A stretch of 64,000 nt of DNA from Variovorax paradoxus_P (lineage in GTDB: Bacteria; Pseudomonadota; Gammaproteobacteria; Burkholderiales; Burkholderiaceae_C), in NCBI RefSeq assembly GCF_050627025.1, contig NZ_CP192472.1; one strand, 5' to 3'. Below are positions 9,053 through 16,059 of this stretch, in pieces (the first letter of the stretch is position 1; every line of letters starts with the position of its first letter). Position numbers and translations under genes: made by a program. The notes beneath the pieces are model-generated. The model had not been told where the DNA came from. It did no database searches and saw only the letters and a list, made by a program, of their open reading frames with translations.

Positions 9053-9919
9053 CTACGCAGCAGCCACGTGCGCGCCAATCATCCAGCAGGCGGCGGTGAA
9101 GCGAGCCTCGGCGCCGTGCACATAGGGCTCGAACGCAGCGCCAACGGTTTCGACAACCCGTGCGCGCCTGCGCTCGTCCGCCTCGTCCTGAAGAGCCAGG
9201 CCGACCGGGCCGAGCCGGGTGAGATAGGTGAGCAAGTCGCTTTCTGAAAACGTGCACTCCACGTCGATCGCGCGAACGTCGATGCCTGCCCAGCCGCTCT
9301 CTTCGAGGATGTCCGCAACCCGGCCTTGGTCTGCAAAAGCAAACTGTCCCGGCGCGCCCGGCTTGCGGGCCGGCAGGTTCGGCAGCAGCGGCGCCGCCGC
9401 GCGCTCGGCCGTGGTCATGAACGGGTTTTCTGCCGCGCTGCGCCACGCAATAGCCCTCAGCGCCGCGCCATCCCTGGCAGCGTGCCGCAGGTTCGCAAAG
9501 GCTTGCACCGGGCTGTCGAAAAACATCACGCCGAAGCGCGACACGATCAGGTCGAAGCTCGCGGGCCGGAAGGCGTGCCTCTGCACATCGCTGCAAATGA
9601 AGCTTGCGTGGGCGCCCTCCCGCTTGGCACGCGCCCGAGCGGCGGCAACCATCGGCTCCGAAATATCGGCGCCGGTGCAGGCGCCCTCTTCGCCCAGCGT
9701 TCGTGCGATGGCCAGCGTGGTCGCGCCCGTGCCGCAGCCTACGTCGAGCACCCGGCGCGCAGCCAGTGCGCGTGCCTCGCTCACCAGCAGGTTTTCAAAC
9801 GGCGCGAACAACCGGTCTAACGAGGCCTGCGCGTCGACCCAGGCGCGCCCTGCGCGGCCGTTCCACAGTGCGGCCTGCTCATTACCCTGAATGTCGTGCT
9901 GCTTGATGTTCATGATCAT
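9053..9919 (-). CDS. Class I SAM-dependent methyltransferase
   Basis: A 288-aa protein with the class I SAM-binding motif I, VLDVGCGTGATT (about residues 51-62), an acidic motif II region (TGADISEP) and a motif IV-like segment FDLIVSRFGVMFF. It is a soluble enzyme; the methyl acceptor is unknown. ATG 9919 is preceded by AAGGAAAG; a second in-frame ATG at 9913 is slightly far from that site. It is divergent from a MerR-type regulator with a SoxR-like operator between them, so its expression probably responds to that regulator. It converges on the oxidase gene with a 4-base gap. Confidence 0.85.
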   Translation of the reverse strand: MIMNIKQHDIQGNEQAALWNGRAGRAWVDAQASLDRLFAPFENLLVSEARALAARRVLDVGCGTGATTLAIARTLGEEGACTGADISEPMVAAARARAKREGAHASFICSDVQRHAFRPASFDLIVSRFGVMFFDSPVQAFANLRHAARDGAALRAIAWRSAAENPFMTTAERAAAPLLPNLPARKPGAPGQFAFADQGRVADILEESGWAGIDVRAIDVECTFSESDLLTYLTRLGPVGLALQDEADERRRARVVETVGAAFEPYVHGAEARFTAACWMIGAHVAAA

Positions 9920-9927
9920 CGCTTTCC

Positions 9928-9957
9928 TTGCATGCCCCAAGAGGCGGAAGCTAGACT
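9928..9957 (+). promoter_or_regulatory. Putative sigma-70 promoter of the merR-type gene
   Basis: TTGCAT (9928-9933) and TAGACT (9952-9957) are spaced by 18 bases and face the regulator gene at 9992. The palindromic operator lies just downstream, where a bound regulator could repress its own transcription. The prediction is by eye. Confidence 0.4.
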
Positions 9958-9962
9958 GTGCA

Positions 9963-9982
9963 ACTTCAAGTCGACTTGAGGT
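9963..9982. promoter_or_regulatory. SoxR/MerR-type palindromic operator
   Basis: Positions 9966-9979 form a perfect 14-base palindrome, TCAAGTCGACTTGA, within the 20-base near-palindrome ACTTCAAGTCGACTTGAGGT. This resembles the SoxR box (CCTCAAGTTAACTTGAGG). Read toward the methyltransferase gene it follows a TTGACC -35-like hexamer, the usual placing of MerR-family operators in the long spacer of the activated promoter; the matching -10 is weak. It most likely controls both divergent genes. Confidence 0.65.
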
Positions 9983-9991
9983 CAAGAGCCG

Positions 9992-10438
9992 ATGGCAGCA
10001 ATTCATATGGACATTGCCGAAGTGGCGCAGCAATCCGGCGTTCCAGCATCGAAGCTGCGCTTCTACGAAGAAAAAGGGCTCATCGCCTCCACCGGCCGGC
10101 GCGGCCTGCGCCGCCTGTTCGACGCCGGCGTGCTCGAGCGGCTGGCGCTTATTGCGGTCGGCCGCTCCGCGGGCTTTTCGCTCGAAGAGATCGGCCACAT
10201 GTTCGCGCCCGGGGGCGTGCCGCGCATCGACAGACAAATGCTCGCGGCCAAGGCCGACGAACTCGACAGAACCATCCGCAAGCTCACTGCCATGCGCGAC
10301 GGCCTGCGCCATGCCGCCGCCTGCCCTGCGCCGAGCCACATGGAATGCCCGACCTTCCAGCGCATCATGCGGGCTGCACCACGCACGGGCGGCCGAAAGG
10401 CGCCTACAACACGACGGTCTCTCGACCGATGTGGCTGA
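9992..10438 (+). CDS. MerR-family transcriptional regulator
   Basis: A 148-aa protein with a MerR winged helix-turn-helix at the N-terminus (MDIAEVAQQSGVPASKLRFY, then EEKGLI and GRRGLRRLF), a helical region consistent with the dimerisation coiled coil, and two cysteines in a short C-terminal CPAPSHMECP segment that could sense a metal or oxidant. The latter is inference, as it does not match the SoxR cluster motif. Starts at 9992 or 10007 (MDIAEV) are possible. The divergent methyltransferase is the likely target through the operator at 9963. Confidence 0.85.
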   Translation: MAAIHMDIAEVAQQSGVPASKLRFYEEKGLIASTGRRGLRRLFDAGVLERLALIAVGRSAGFSLEEIGHMFAPGGVPRIDRQMLAAKADELDRTIRKLTAMRDGLRHAAACPAPSHMECPTFQRIMRAAPRTGGRKAPTTRRSLDRCG

Positions 10439-10524
10439 ATTTTTCAAGGCGGAGAGTTGCAGCTCTGGGCTTTGCAACATTCAACGCCGTCATCCCCAGA
10501 AATGCCGGCCGGAGACAACCTTTC

Positions 10525-10863
10525 ATGACCAGTTCCAATCCGGTTATTTCTTCAGAGCGTGTCGAGGGGACCACCGTGTACAACGCGGCGGGCGACAAAC
10601 TCGGCACCATCGACGACCTCATGATCGACAAGGTTTCGGGCCAGGTCCGCTACGCCGTGATGGAGTTCGGCGGCTTCCTGGGCATGGGCACCGACCGCTA
10701 CCCGATTCCCTGGCCCATGCTGAAGTACGACCTTTCGCAAGACGGCTACGTGGTGCCGCTGGACAAGGCGCAGCTTGAAGGCGCGCCCAAGTATGCGAGC
10801 GACCGCGTGCCTGACTACGACGACACGTACAGCGGCACGGTCGACAAGTATTACGGGCTGTAA
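10525..10863 (+). CDS. PRC-barrel domain protein
   Basis: A 112-aa protein made almost entirely of one PRC-barrel fold: the TVYNAAGDKLGTIDDLMIDK segment followed by GQVRYAVMEFGG and a hydrophobic IPWPMLKYD. Single PRC-barrel proteins of this length are common in proteobacteria and are often stress-associated, but the ligand or partner is generally unknown. GGAGA lies 9 bases before ATG 10525. It converges with the small gene at 10928. Confidence 0.85.
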   Translation: MTSSNPVISSERVEGTTVYNAAGDKLGTIDDLMIDKVSGQVRYAVMEFGGFLGMGTDRYPIPWPMLKYDLSQDGYVVPLDKAQLEGAPKYASDRVPDYDDTYSGTVDKYYGL

Positions 10864-10888
10864 GAGCCAGAGCGAACGTAGAGCGCAT

Positions 10889-10917
10889 CCCCGCCGAGCC
10901 ATGTAGCGGCGGCGGGG
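10889..10917. terminator. Hairpin between convergent genes
   Basis: CCCCGCCG (10889-10896) pairs with CGGCGGGG (10910-10917) around a 13-base loop, placed between the stops of the PRC-barrel gene and the convergent gene at 10928. There is no U-run on either side, so function as an intrinsic terminator is uncertain. Confidence 0.4.
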
Positions 10918-10927
10918 AGCCTCCTCC

Positions 10928-11317
10928 TCAATCGACCTTCGATGCCTGGAAGTAAGGCTGCGAGGACTCCATGAACGCATGGTGCAGACGAGCGAGTTCG
11001 CGTGCAAGCTGCTGCGCCTGCAAGCGGCCTTGCTCCGAGCCCGCCTTCATCTCGCGAACGGCGGCCTCGAAACGAACCGTCGCGTCTTTCCACTCGCCAT
11101 AGCGTGCGAGGAATTCGTCCCAATCGAGGGCGTTTTCTGCCCGGGGCCCTTGCAGCGGTGTTTCTCCGCGCGCGGCCTGGAGCTCCCACGGACTCGCCTC
11201 GACATTCGGCCCCTCGGTGAATTCGTCGGCAGCCTTTTTCAGGTCTGTGGGCGATGGTGCGGGATGACCGCGGTCATGAGATCCGCTCTTGTCGACAGGT
11301 TGGTTGAGTTGAGCCAT
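10928..11317 (-). CDS. Hypothetical 129-aa charged helical protein
   Basis: Not recognised. The product is hydrophilic, with a Pro/Asp-rich N-terminus and a predicted long helix (about residues 75-120) rich in Glu, Arg, Gln and Ala, compatible with a coiled coil. No signal peptide or membrane segment is seen. A strong AGGAGA site lies 6 bases before ATG 11317, supporting the start. It is convergent with the PRC-barrel gene and divergent from the leader RNA. Confidence 0.7.
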   Translation of the reverse strand: MAQLNQPVDKSGSHDRGHPAPSPTDLKKAADEFTEGPNVEASPWELQAARGETPLQGPRAENALDWDEFLARYGEWKDATVRFEAAVREMKAGSEQGRLQAQQLARELARLHHAFMESSQPYFQASKVD

Positions 11318-11432
11318 GAAATTCTCCTGAAAGTTTCTTCATGGCACGGTCTGCGATTTAGAGCAGCGGAGATGTCGGACGGATGCCGGGCAGGTGGTCG
11401 GTTCATTGGGATTTCGAGGAAAGCCTGCTCGC

Positions 11433-11693
11433 TATACTGGGCCGGTCACGTCAGAAAAAGGCGTGATCGGGATTGGCGTCCCGAAGCACCTCTGCGACGC
11501 AAGCCGCAGATTTCTCCGCAGAGACTCTGCGGCTTCTGTCGTTCGTGCCTCCAGTTTTGGCGGCTCGAGCAGGGAGCCGCAAGGCTCGCCGGTTCTCGCA
11601 AGAGGTGCCCGGTACGCCAACCTGTTCGAGCTGCCGCCCCGATTGGCGTTGGGTGCGGTGGTTTTTGCAAACCGCACCTCTTGGAGGCCACTC
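11433..11693 (+). ncRNA. Structured leader RNA with competing stems
   Basis: A -10-like TATACT (11433-11438) precedes about 250 bases with no convincing ORF but strong pairing. AAGCCGCAGA (11501-11510) pairs perfectly with 11526-11535; GCGGCTC (11560-11566) with 11574-11580; GGTGCGGT (11652-11659) with ACCGCACC (11671-11678). Segment B (11601-11621: AGAGGTGC and ACGCCAAC) can pair with upstream segment A (GATTGGCGT 11471-11479 and GCACCTCT 11486-11493) or with a downstream copy C (ATTGGCGT 11642-11649 and GCACCTCT 11674-11681), which touches the TTGGAGG ribosome site at 11681. Such mutually exclusive folds suggest control of the gene at 11694. Similar leaders before small genes occur in pseudomonads, and the C4 antisense RNA is one known design. 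Confidence 0.6.
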
Positions 11694-12050
11694 ATGGCTG
11701 CATCCGCTCGCGCGCCCGCGCTCCCTGCCCCTTCCGAAAAAGTCACAGCTGCGACGGACGCGGTACCAAGTTCTGACGCCGCAACTGAATCAAGCTTGTG
11801 CCCACTGCAAGACAGCGCCGAGTCGCTCGCTCTTCAGGCATCCGATGACATCAGCAATATTCACGACGTGCACCGCGCATACGCGTGCCTCGAAGGACTC
11901 ATCGAGCCACGGCGCCTGAACGACCCGGCAGAGGTCTACGTGAGCCGCAGCGAGCTGAGCGCGCTCCTGCGGTTGCTCAACTTAGAACTGCAACGCCGCA
12001 TCGACACCGCAGAAACGACGATTGCATCGGTGCGCCTGGCGCTCGCCTGA
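11694..12050 (+). CDS. Hypothetical 118-aa protein behind structured leader
   Basis: Not recognised with certainty. The first half is low-complexity (Ala/Ser/Pro) and the second half is helical, including SNIHDVHRAYACLEGL and LSALLRLLNLELQRRIDTAE. The layout resembles the small DUF proteins (DUF3077/DUF6124-like) that follow similar leaders in Pseudomonas; this is from memory and tentative. ATG 11694 is 6 bases after TTGGAGG. The frame is open back to 11394, but that part overlaps the RNA structures and lacks a ribosome site. Confidence 0.6.
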   Translation: MAASARAPALPAPSEKVTAATDAVPSSDAATESSLCPLQDSAESLALQASDDISNIHDVHRAYACLEGLIEPRRLNDPAEVYVSRSELSALLRLLNLELQRRIDTAETTIASVRLALA

Positions 12051-12094
12051 AGCAAGGTAGCAGGCACGTTTTTTATTGCCTCGCCATCGCCAAA

Positions 12095-12116
12095 TACTGT
12101 ATATTTGTACAGTATA
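12095..12116. promoter_or_regulatory. lexA box: LexA (SOS) box
   Basis: TACTGTATATTTGTACAGTA (12095-12114) contains CTGT-N8-ACAG (12097-12112), which is the LexA consensus of gamma- and betaproteobacteria and is close to the E. coli ideal site. It sits about 40 bases before the ATG at 12154 and overlaps likely -10 elements (TGTATA, TATAAA), a position suited to repression. Confidence 0.75.
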
Positions 12117-12153
12117 AAGTTCTAAGGCCATTGAGTTCGTCGTGCGCGTGAAG

Positions 12154-12489
12154 ATGAAACCCCGATACCGCGGCGGCACCCGGCTGAGCAAGCGGGAGTT
12201 CGTCGATCAGCCGTGGCTGTGCGGAATGCTGACACTGCGAGACATAGAAGGAAGGATGCAACTCGGCCTGTGGGAGGCGCGCCCAGACGATGTGCCGCCG
12301 CCACTGGGCATCCTCTGGCGCCCCGAAGTGGTCGCCTGCGCATTCGACACCATCAGCTTTGCCGGAACCGAGCAGATCGCGGGGCGATGGTGCTACCAGG
12401 TCTGGTACTGCGAAGTGCACAGCCTGCCGGGGGCCCTATCGTTGGAACTGTTGCAAGCTGCTGCGAGAGCGAACCATGAGCCAAGCTGA
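12154..12489 (+). CDS. Hypothetical SOS-regulated protein, 111 aa
   Basis: No family recognised. The protein is soluble and Trp-rich, with segments such as WRPEVVACAF and GRWCYQVWYCEVHS suggesting a compact beta fold. It begins at ATG 12154 (GTG at 12142 is in frame) without a strong ribosome site. The near-perfect LexA box just upstream implies DNA-damage induction. It lies in an accessory stretch between the leader-RNA gene and an IS element, which could mean mobile or phage ancestry. Confidence 0.6.
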   Translation: MKPRYRGGTRLSKREFVDQPWLCGMLTLRDIEGRMQLGLWEARPDDVPPPLGILWRPEVVACAFDTISFAGTEQIAGRWCYQVWYCEVHSLPGALSLELLQAAARANHEPS

Positions 12490-12649
12490 GCTCAGTCGCT
12501 AAAAGACGTCGTCTCGGCGTTCGAGCATCCGCAATGGCGAGCTCCTCGGCTGCGGCAAGAGGGCTGCTGTCTTGAGGGAGAGGTGCCTGCGCGCGACTTT
12601 GAGCATGACCAAGCGGCGCGTCGGCGCGGAAAACGTAAGGGCAGAATAC

Positions 12650-12671
12650 GGCCGAGGCTGTGTGAAAACGC
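12650..12671. repeat. Left inverted repeat of the IS1182-type element
   Basis: This 22-base sequence begins GGCCGAGGCTGTGTG and ends AAACGC. It matches the reverse complement of 14302-14323 at all but one position. Confidence 0.85.
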
Positions 12672-12728
12672 TTCGCCGTCGGGACTCATCTAAATAAAAT
12701 CATGGCACCCGTTCTCTGCGAGGTGCCC

Positions 12729-14177
12729 ATGAAGCGATTCATCGAAGGCGAAGGCCGACAGCAGGTCGCGTTGTTGCCGGAGTGTCTTGATGACTATATC
12801 GGCGAAGACAACCCGGTGCGAGTCGTCGATGTCTTTGTCGAAGAACTGGATCTTCAAGCACTCGGTTTCAAAGGCGTGGACCCCGCCGCCACCGGCCGGC
12901 CGTCGTACCACCCCGCGGTGCTGCTTAAGCTCTACATCTACGGGTACCTGAACCGCATCCAGTCCAGCCGGCGCCTGGAACGCGAGGCCCAACGCAACGT
13001 CGAGCTGATGTGGCTCACCGGCCGGCTCGCTCCGGACTTCAAGACCATCGCCGACTTCCGCCACAACAACGGTGCTGGCATCCGCAATGTCTGCAAGCGC
13101 TTCATCGCCATGTGCCGTGAACTCAAGCTGTTCACGCAGGCCATCGTGGCCATCGACGGCAGCAAGTTCAAGGCGGTGAACAGCCGGGACCGCAACGTCA
13201 CGCCAGCCAAGATCGACAAGCGCCAGCAACAAATCGAGCAAAGCGTCCAGCGCTACCTCGACGCACTGGAGACGGCGGACCGTACACAACCCTCAGAGGT
13301 CGAAGCCAAGACCGAGCGACTGCAAGACAAGATCAGGAAGCTGCGCGATCAGATGCGCCAGCTCGACGAAGCCAAGGAGCAGTTGAGGCACGAGCCTGAT
13401 GGGCAGCGTTCAACCACCGATCCCGACGCGCGCTCGATGATCTCGCAGGCAAAGGGTTCGGGCTTGGTGGGCTACAACGTCCAGACGGCGGTCGATGCGA
13501 AGAACCACTTGATCGTGGCGCACGAGGTCACGAACGTCGGCAACGACCGCGCGCAGCTCAACAGGATGGCGCGTGCTGCGCGCGAGGCTATGGACAAGCC
13601 CAGACTTCAAGCCTTCGCCGACCGGGGCTACTTCAATGGCACGGAGCTCAAGGCCTGTGAGGACGACGGCATCACGGCCTTCGTGCCCAAACCGATGACA
13701 TCGAACGCCAAGGCCGCGGGTCGCTTCGACAAGACCGACTTCGTCTACATCGCGAAGGACGACGAATACCAATGCCCCGCGGGTGAACGAGCGATCTACA
13801 GGTTCAGCACGCTGGAGAAGAACGACAACAAGCTGCACGTCTATTGGCCCAGCGCTTGCCCTGGTTGCGCCATGAGAGACCAGTGCACGACCAGCAGCTA
13901 CCGCCGCATCCGACGCTGGGAACACGAAGCGGTGCTTGATCGGGTGCAGCAACGCCTTGATCGCAAGCCCGACGCCATGACCTTGCGACGACGCACCGTG
14001 GAGCACGTGTTCGGCACGCTGAAACACTGGATGGGATCAACCCACTTCCTGACCAGGACTCTGGCGCATGTGAGCACCGAGATGAGCTTGCATGTACTGG
14101 CCTACAACTTCAAGCGTGTAATGAAGGTGTTGGGGTTCGTCAGAACGATGAAGGCGATGCAATTGGCTGGGGCATGA
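12729..14177 (+). CDS. IS1182-family transposase
   Basis: A 482-aa DDE transposase of normal length. It opens MKRFIEGEGRQQVALLP, as IS1182 proteins do. Candidate catalytic residues are Asp in AIVAIDGSKFKA, Asp in FADRGYFNGTE and Glu in TVEHVFGTLKHWMG. A charged coiled-coil-like region lies in the middle (about residues 170-225), and a cysteine group (CPGCAMRDQC) sits in the last third. The ATG at 12729 is preferred over an in-frame ATG at 12702. No frameshift is seen. Confidence 0.92.
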   Translation: MKRFIEGEGRQQVALLPECLDDYIGEDNPVRVVDVFVEELDLQALGFKGVDPAATGRPSYHPAVLLKLYIYGYLNRIQSSRRLEREAQRNVELMWLTGRLAPDFKTIADFRHNNGAGIRNVCKRFIAMCRELKLFTQAIVAIDGSKFKAVNSRDRNVTPAKIDKRQQQIEQSVQRYLDALETADRTQPSEVEAKTERLQDKIRKLRDQMRQLDEAKEQLRHEPDGQRSTTDPDARSMISQAKGSGLVGYNVQTAVDAKNHLIVAHEVTNVGNDRAQLNRMARAAREAMDKPRLQAFADRGYFNGTELKACEDDGITAFVPKPMTSNAKAAGRFDKTDFVYIAKDDEYQCPAGERAIYRFSTLEKNDNKLHVYWPSACPGCAMRDQCTTSSYRRIRRWEHEAVLDRVQQRLDRKPDAMTLRRRTVEHVFGTLKHWMGSTHFLTRTLAHVSTEMSLHVLAYNFKRVMKVLGFVRTMKAMQLAGA

Positions 14178-14301
14178 GCCCTTGCAATCGCGCTCTCGCC
14201 GCGTAGATCGGTCTGACTGTTGCGGCGGTGGCCTGACGGCCGCGTTCTGTCTCTACTGTGCGCTGTCGAGCGGCCGAGTTCGGCATACTCATGTGCCGAG
14301 T

Positions 14302-14323
14302 GCGTTTCCACACAGCCTCGGCC
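14302..14323. repeat. Right inverted repeat of the IS1182-type element
   Basis: This segment (GCGTTTCCACACAGCCTCGG...) is the reverse complement of 12650-12671 with one mismatch and marks the right end of the element. Confidence 0.85.
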
Positions 14324-14340
14324 AACTGCAGACCTTCGTC

Positions 14341-14499
14341 ATGAGCCTACGTACGCGCATTGGAATCGCCTTGCTTGCAGCCATCGCTCTGACGGCTGCG
14401 GGAGTGTGGCTGGGCCGCGAGCTTTCCATTGATGGCTGCCTGGACCGCGGAGGTTCTTGGGACTACGACCATGCCCGGTGCGTCATGGTGACGCCGTAG
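14341..14499 (+). CDS. Small membrane-anchored protein, 52 aa
   Basis: A single hydrophobic helix (residues about 6-24) is followed by a short exported tail, DGCLDRGGSWDYDHARC, with two cysteines. The CLDxGGxWxYxxxxC pattern is common in short proteobacterial proteins of unknown function, which supports this as a real gene despite its size. The ATG lies 17 bases from the right end of the IS element, so its original promoter has probably been displaced. Confidence 0.6.
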   Translation: MSLRTRIGIALLAAIALTAAGVWLGRELSIDGCLDRGGSWDYDHARCVMVTP

Positions 14500-14837
14500 G
14501 CCCGCAGGCGGCCAGTAGCGGACATTCGACGAAGGAGTCCAGATTGGAGAATCTGCACCGGAAGAGAAGGTGGTGGCCTTGTCCGCGGCTTTTGCCCCTG
14601 CTAAGGACCACCCACCCGCCGAATGATCTTCAGCGGCTCCCAAGGTTCGCCGCTGAGAAAATCCGACCTCTAGAAGTCGGCTTGCTGTTCTTTTTGCTCG
14701 CGTTCGTGTGCGACGCTGTGTGTTGCTTTTTCGGGTAAAGCTTGCCGTTGCGTCGCAGCATGGAAGCCTCATCGGTGTTTGAGCGAATCAGAAAGACAGC
14801 GTATAAGGAGCATCTCGCTGCGGAAAGGGTGTCCACG
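14500..14837. other. Intergenic region before the HD-GYP gene
   Basis: No credible gene. A hairpin can form from CCGAC (14663-14667) and GTCGG (14676-14680) around a TCTAGA core, with TTCTTTTT at 14688-14695 about 8 bases later, a weak terminator candidate. The open frame of the following gene extends back to 14742 but lacks a ribosome site there. Confidence 0.4.
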
Positions 14838-15995
14838 ATGAGCTCGGATTTCGATATCACCGGCAGACAGTCCATCCTGATCGTCGACGATACGCCGGAC
14901 AACCTGTTGCTGATGAGCAGCCTGCTCAAGGATCTCTACGCGATCAAGGTGGCCAATGGCGGCGAGAAGGCCCTTCGGATCGCTCGGGCCGGCCACGCGC
15001 CGGACCTCATCCTGTTAGACATTCTCATGCCTGGCCTGTCGGGCTACGAGGTAGCGCGGCAGCTGAAGGCCGATGCACCGACCCGAGACATCCCGATCAT
15101 CTTTCTGACCGCGCTGTCCTCCGAAGACGACGAGACTTTCGGGCTCGAGCTTGGTGCGGCCGACTACATCACCAAGCCGATCCGGCCGCCAGTACTGCTG
15201 GCGCGGGTGGATACCCAACTGAAGCTCAAGGCTGCGGCCGACTTCCTGCGCGACCAGAACGAGTATCTGGAACAGGAGGTCGCCCGGCGCACGCGGGAAA
15301 TGACGGCGATCCAGGACGTCACGATCCACGCCATGGCATCGCTGGCCGAAACGCGCGACAACGAAACCGGCAACCACATCCGCCGCACGCAGCACTATGT
15401 CAGGGTACTGGCGGAGCATCTGCGTGAGCATCCGCGTTTTCGCCATTTCCTCGATGACGCGACGATCACGCTGCTATTCAAGTCGGCGCCGCTGCATGAC
15501 ATCGGCAAAGTCGGCATACCAGACCGCATCCTCCTCAAGCCGGGCAAGCTGACCCCGGAGGAGTTCGAGATCATGAAGACCCACACCACGCTGGGCCGTG
15601 ATGCTATCGAACAGGCCGAGCGGCAGCTCGGCACCGACGTCGCCTTCCTTCGGCTGGCCAAGGAAATCGCCTACGGCCACCAGGAGAAATGGGACGGCAG
15701 CGGCTATCCCGAGGGCCGTTCCGGCGACGACATTCCGATCGCCGCGCGACTCATGGCCGTGGCCGACGTCTACGACGCGCTGATCAGCCGCCGGGTTTAC
15801 AAGGATGGCATGTCCCACGAGCAGGCCGTGAGCATCATCCAGGATGGCCGTGGTGCGCACTTCGATCCCGACATCGTCGATGCCTTCCTCGCACGTGTTG
15901 ACGACTTTCGCGAGATCGCGGCGCGATTTACCGACAGCGACGAGGACATGGCCAAGAAGGCCGAGGCATTGATCTACATCGCCGACTCGGCGTGA
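14838..15995 (+). CDS. Response regulator with HD-GYP phosphodiesterase domain
   Basis: A 385-aa two-domain protein. Residues about 13-130 are a receiver domain with DDTPDN, the phosphoacceptor Asp in LILLDILMPG and the Lys of ITKPIRPP. Residues about 165-370 are an HD-GYP domain with HDIGKVGIPD and GHQEKWDGSGYP; such enzymes hydrolyse cyclic-di-GMP. It is followed 64 bases later by a large hybrid kinase on the same strand, the likely phosphodonor. ATG 14838 matches where the receiver domain begins; the open frame continues to 14742. Confidence 0.9.
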   Translation: MSSDFDITGRQSILIVDDTPDNLLLMSSLLKDLYAIKVANGGEKALRIARAGHAPDLILLDILMPGLSGYEVARQLKADAPTRDIPIIFLTALSSEDDETFGLELGAADYITKPIRPPVLLARVDTQLKLKAAADFLRDQNEYLEQEVARRTREMTAIQDVTIHAMASLAETRDNETGNHIRRTQHYVRVLAEHLREHPRFRHFLDDATITLLFKSAPLHDIGKVGIPDRILLKPGKLTPEEFEIMKTHTTLGRDAIEQAERQLGTDVAFLRLAKEIAYGHQEKWDGSGYPEGRSGDDIPIAARLMAVADVYDALISRRVYKDGMSHEQAVSIIQDGRGAHFDPDIVDAFLARVDDFREIAARFTDSDEDMAKKAEALIYIADSA

Positions 15996-16059
15996 GCGGC
16001 ATCTTGCTGTCGGCCTACGCATACCTAGGGTGCGTCGCCGCAGTGCCGACGGAGCGCCG

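Larger units (their letters stand above)
12650..14323 (+). mobile_element. IS1182-family insertion sequence
   Basis: A 1674-bp element with one transposase gene, bounded by 22-base imperfect inverted repeats (one mismatch). The right end lies 17 bases before the start of the 52-aa gene at 14341, so the insertion separates that gene from its earlier upstream sequence. No target duplication could be recognised. The transposase is intact, so the copy may be active. Confidence 0.88.
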
